This document shows positions 60,207-64,000 of a stretch of 64,000 bases of DNA, in pieces (position 1 is the stretch's first letter; each line of letters starts with the position of its first letter). A program made the translations under genes and the position numbers. Source of the stretch: Silene latifolia. Lineage: Eukaryota > Streptophyta > Magnoliopsida > Caryophyllales > Caryophyllaceae. The stretch lies in the NCBI RefSeq assembly GCF_048544455.1, contig NC_133538.1:146007922-146071921 (forward strand), given 5' to 3'. Below the pieces are notes generated by a model, which worked only from the letters and a program-made list of their open reading frames with translations, was not told where the DNA came from and searched no databases.

Positions 60207-61598
60207 TCAGGGCACCTCTGGTCCATCATATGTAAGACCACTTCGTAGATGTATTGCATTAACGACCTCATGAGGCTTATCAGGCTTAGACGGCAATGCA
60301 CCTGGCTGCCTACTAGTATGTTGGCTCGATAACTGGGCAATTTGATTGTCCACGACTTTATTGTGAGCCAACAATTGAGCAATAAGAGCTTCATGATTTT
60401 GTGAAGTCGCCATTTGCTGTTGTAACATAGCTTTAATGTCCGACATATCACTATTTGAAGCTTGAGAAGGAGGCTGCAACTGTTGAAATTGCTGTTGAGG
60501 CGGCCTATTAAAGTTCCCTTGTGGTTGATTACCACGATTTTGAGGGATGATGTAAGTATTGGTCGGCGGAGAGGTAGGATGAAACCCACTCTGATTTATC
60601 TTAGCGAAGAAATTAAAATACGGAGTACCTTGCTTGAAAGATTGATAAGCATGAACTTGTTCTAAAGTACTCATACATCCAGCTGCAACATGACCATGAG
60701 CACCACATTGCTCACAAGGGAGCTCCTGCTGAACCAAAGCATTAATTGTCTGCTGATTTCCCAAGGACTGGGATGTCTTTAGTTCGGCAATCTGGACAGT
60801 TAGAGCCTCTAGATGAGTTGCAATTGTACTATCCGAACCACCTCCTCTTTTCCTACCCCGTGGATTACCATACTCAGCGGTGTAAGTAGCTATCTGATCA
60901 ATTAGTTTCCAGGCATTGGCATCATTAGCGTTGTCCTGGAATCTCCCGTTGACAGCTGAATCAAGTAAGGCTCTATGATCGTCATACAGCTCGTTGTAAA
61001 ATTGGTTGCAGAGGAACCAGATCTGGAACCTGTGATGCAAAACAGATCGTACTAGTCGTTTGAAACGAACCCACGCCTCATTAAAGTCCTCTGTAGGACA
61101 TCGTTTAAAGCTCGTGATCTGGCTTTTAAGGGCATTCGTCTTCTGGGGTGGGAAGTACCTCTTGTAGAATGCAAGAGCCAACGAATTCTAGTCTGTAATA
61201 CCATGAGCTTCCGTATCCAAATCACATAGCCACTCCGCAGCATCATCTCGCAGGGCGAAAGGGAAAAGTGTCTGTTTGACTTGGTCTTGAGTCACCCCCG
61301 CAGCTAAAGGAATGGAGCAGCAATAACTAACAAACTTCTTCATATGCTTAGCGGGGTCCTCACCAGCTCCTCCTCCAAAAAAACTTCGTTCCCCCAGATT
61401 AATGTAAGATGGACGAATTTCAAAAGTACCCGTATCCGTAGTGGGGAGCTTGAATCCCTTGCAAAGAGAGGCAAGGGTAGGCTCAGAGTGACTTGCTAAA
61501 GTCGGCATGATTGTAGTAGGAGCAGAAGTAGACGTGTCTTCCTCTAAAGACCGATTTTCTGCAATAAATGTGGCGTAAGCTGAATCAAGCGTACTCAA
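60207..61598 (-). pseudogene. Athila-like gag
   Basis: The protein starts MSTLDSAYATFIAENRSLEE. The gag core is clear: FGGGAGEDPAKHMKKFVSYC, then DAAEWLCDLD and FYKRYFPPQKTNALKSQITS. A short Cys motif CEQCGAHGHVAAGC lies where a zinc knuckle sits, and a QPPQQQFQQ-rich tail follows. Gag packages the element RNA into particles. An in-frame TAG at 61190-61188 replaces the Trp expected in TDWNSL (TGG to TAG), and otherwise the frame is open to 60207. Confidence 0.85.
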
Positions 61599-61804
61599 GT
61601 CTTCTGCTTGATATATTTCCTTCCAAAAGTTTCATCTAGCACGGAGAGTCCTTTCTGGTTCTGGATCAAACGGTATGAGTTCAGACCTGAAAGACCTGGG
61701 CATAAACAAAACTAGCACTGAAAGGTAAGAAACGGTCTCAAGGACCACAGGTTCCTTGAGACAAGAGACAAACTAAAATGAAACAAATAGAAAAATGCGT
61801 CGCC

Positions 61805-61825
61805 TCCCCGACAACGACGCCAAAA
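61805..61825 (-). other. Primer-binding site of the Athila-like element
   Basis: The minus strand reads TTTTGGCGTCGTTGTCGGGG next to the LTR end, close to the TGGCGCCGTTGTCGGGG class of plant Gypsy primer sites. Confidence 0.8.
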
Positions 61826-61827
61826 GT

Positions 61828-61946
61828 TGACACGGCTGTCGCAACCCTATCAAAAATAACCAACTGGTCTCTAACTAATATAGCTAGGGAAGTCGGGCTC
61901 GTATCCACATGGAGGCTATTTGCATTCTAGTTGTTAATCAAAGTCT
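61828..61946 (-). repeat. 5' LTR fragment of the Athila-like element
   Basis: These 119 bases match the start of the 3' LTR (55947) with six differences by my count. A Copia LTR interrupts it at 61947. Confidence 0.9.
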
Positions 61947-63236
61947 TGTTGGGATTCATTAATCTCATTACTATACATATTGAATATGTGAATAATTAAT
62001 TTAGTCATAAAATTAATTCAAGATCCTTGCAAAACAAACACAAGAGTAAGGAGAAAATCGGATCCTTACATTTGATCTTTCGGATATTGGGCACTAGTAA
62101 GGTCACCTACCTTACTTAGTTCTTGAGCTTTCTTTATGGATGAACAAGATTCAATTATAGAATCTCTCCCTAAAGATTGTACCAAGATAATACCCTTAAT
62201 AGTTTAAATTAATATGAGACTAGTATTAATAAAAACTACCTTAAAAATTGACACAAAATAATTTGTATTTTGCTCTTGAAAATTTCGGTCAAGAGGGAGT
62301 GATATTGTGAGGTTTTTGCTATCTTATTCTTTCTCAAAGTGTAGAGGAAATTATCCAACAACAACTAGAAAAATATATCATGTATATCCTTTATTTTTAT
62401 AGAATGAAATATAAGAGAAAAACCCTCTTCATTTTCCTTATGGAAAACCGGTGGGCATCGGTAGAAGGGAGCCAATGCATGATGCCCATTTTCTTCCCAA
62501 GAAAAATAGGTTTGCATGGCTACTAGTAGGTAGGTAATCATTTTGTTTTTAGGCATTTAAAAAAATAAAAAACACAACCCTACTTCTCCCTTCATAAAAC
62601 CGGTTATCCCATAAAATGGTAGTCCATTTTATTTTTGTCATTTGTCAATTGTGACATATGTGACATGTTACATGACATGTTACATTATAATGCATTTTTA
62701 ACATATTAAAAATCATCATATTACTTAACTATGTCACATACAAAAATAATTAGTAATTCATAATTACTTGTACCAAAATGGGTCATATAATTATAAACTA
62801 CAACAACTTGTATTTATAATAAATTATTCATTCTATTTTTAATTGTTTCATAAACAGTAAATTAATCTAAGTAATAAAACAATTCGATTACTTAGACCGA
62901 ATCTTATTTAATCAAATTACAATAAGACACGTAATTTTACTCACAAAATCACTCGTCAATTTTAAGGAATTTAATTAACCAGTATCGGCATACGATTAAT
63001 TAAATAATCAATTAAGAGCATTACCCTATAGGTATGACCTTACGGGATCAACTGGTCACCACCGTAAATGCACGGTAATGTCAAACTCTAGTCGACCAAT
63101 CATTACCGATATGTGTGGACCAGTTAACTAAGAAGTATTACTTTCCCTCATGTATTCTTAATATGAGATTTAAACATGTGATCTCAATATGATCAACAAT
63201 GTGATCGCATTATTGTCGGGGACACTTACTCCAACA
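61947..63236 (-). repeat. 3' LTR of a Copia element running off the window
   Basis: On plus it runs TGTTGGGATTCATT to TTACTCCAACA, so TG..CA, 1290 bp. A purine tract follows on the internal side. The 5 bases AGTCT (61942-61946) are the left half of the target duplication; the right half is outside. Confidence 0.85.
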
Positions 63237-63248
63237 ATCTCCCACTTG
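63237..63248 (-). other. Polypurine tract of the Copia element
   Basis: The minus strand reads CAAGTGGGAGAT directly before TGTTGGAGTAAG, the usual plant Copia layout. Confidence 0.85.
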
Positions 63249-64000
63249 TCCTCGACAGGTGTGCGTCACCAATTCTCTTGTCCCATTACTATCTCCCACT
63301 CAATGCAAGGTGTCTTTCAGGTCGTTCTTGCAAGTGATCATATCGAGAGTGGTTTCCGCGATCTGTAGAATAATTGATTGACCGGAATCATCTACCGTAG
63401 ATACCTTCCGAGCGTGGCCACGCATTTCCAGTTCATTACTCCTCGAGTGGCCCTGAGATATTGTTTTAACCCTGACAAGGGGGTGGACAATTCCTATCGC
63501 ACTATTCCCTTCGACTAGCCACAACTCATCATAACCCAAAATAAGCCCATTTGACCCCATTTACGAAGGTCGTAGGAACATAAATCAAAGTTACTCTGAA
63601 ACTGTGCCACGTTGGGCGAACAGTCATTAGTCAAAGAATCGACTCATAAGAATACCATAGTAGCAATCGCCACGACCAGTAAATATAAATTTGCCATAAC
63701 TCTATAAGAGGTCATAAGCCCGACAGAGTGTCCCTCACAGTCTACCTATGTGATCGACTAGTCATCTCTTATGACTCTATGGCACTCGAACTTGTCATCA
63801 ATTGCATCACACTCTAGTTACTTCGAGATGTCACCTCATATAAGTAACTAGGGACGAATACTATGTTAATCCAGTTCACTTTAATGGGGTTCAATATTGT
63901 CTTAACAATCCCATTTAGATGCAACAAAGTACATGATGAGTTAACAAAAAACCAAACAATAAATGTGATTATCACACACGAGTAGTCAATAACATATTGC
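63249..64000 (-). other. 3' internal DNA of the Copia element
   Basis: No coding domain is seen; the stretch is probably the untranslated region between pol and PPT. The element continues right of the window. Confidence 0.55.

Larger units (their letters stand above)
55947..61946 (-). mobile_element. Athila-like Gypsy element, minus orientation, lacking RT and integrase
   Basis: The 3' LTR (left), PPT, protease, gag and PBS appear in order from left to right on plus, so the element reads right to left. The 5' LTR begins at 61828 and is broken after 119 bases by a Copia LTR. The element is inserted in the chromovirus RT. Between protease and PPT there is no RT, RNase H or integrase, so it is non-autonomous. 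Confidence 0.85.

Overview
The window is plant nuclear DNA, probably from a eudicot; I cannot name the species. The evidence is plant-type Gypsy and Copia retrotransposons, a CACTA transposon, Helitron ends, MITEs, exons with GT..AG introns, a class III peroxidase, and NAC and MADS gene remnants. Nearly all of it is transposable-element DNA, much of it nested and broken. Only one region, 34.8-35.8 kb, looks like a recognisable near-complete host gene, and it carries frameshifts.

Layout. 1-10.3 kb: two inverted ~0.7 kb LTRs of a Tat-like Gypsy family enclose a 5'-truncated Athila fragment (ORF plus complete 3' LTR). They also enclose an antisense plant-mobile-domain (PMD) gene and two hairpin-rich tandem arrays. 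10.3-12.5 kb: retroelement leader-like DNA, then an LTR with eight TCGATCGA sites. 12.6-19.4 kb: CACTA-type DNA with a TNPA-like and a TNP2-like gene (both broken) and two arrays of ACAACGG/CCGTTGT subterminal repeats. 19.6-21.7 kb: an eight-exon RPA70-like gene with two indels. 22-25.5 kb: AT-rich DNA with MITEs, a Helitron 3' end and a MADS-box remnant. 25.6-32.5 kb: a decayed Copia element in minus orientation, with LTR microsatellites and internal MITEs. 34.8-35.8 kb: the peroxidase. 37-41 kb: a broken NAC exon, a 0.2 kb inverted repeat, loose exon-like pieces and a Helitron 3' end. 41.6-48.8 kb: hAT-like MITEs and three elements that each sit between (TA)n runs. 48.8-53.2 kb: unassigned AT-rich DNA. 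53.2-64 kb: a Tekay/Del-like chromovirus whose LTR contains a 5S-rRNA-like promoter segment, interrupted by an Athila-like element, whose own 5' LTR is interrupted by a Copia element running off the window.

Two patterns stand out. First, TCGATCGA palindromes occur in spaced arrays in two LTRs and at two internal sites of one Athila-like element. The internal arrays lie in different reading frames, so selection or amplification at the DNA or RNA level is more likely than at the protein level. Second, two ~2.4 kb elements with matching ends lie as inverted copies, and a third shorter relative lies beside them; all are bounded by (TA)n. This suggests a family that inserts into, or carries, TA microsatellites. 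Coordinates of element ends come from visible TG..CA ends, PBS, PPT, inverted repeats and target duplications. Divergence and homology statements are by eye.
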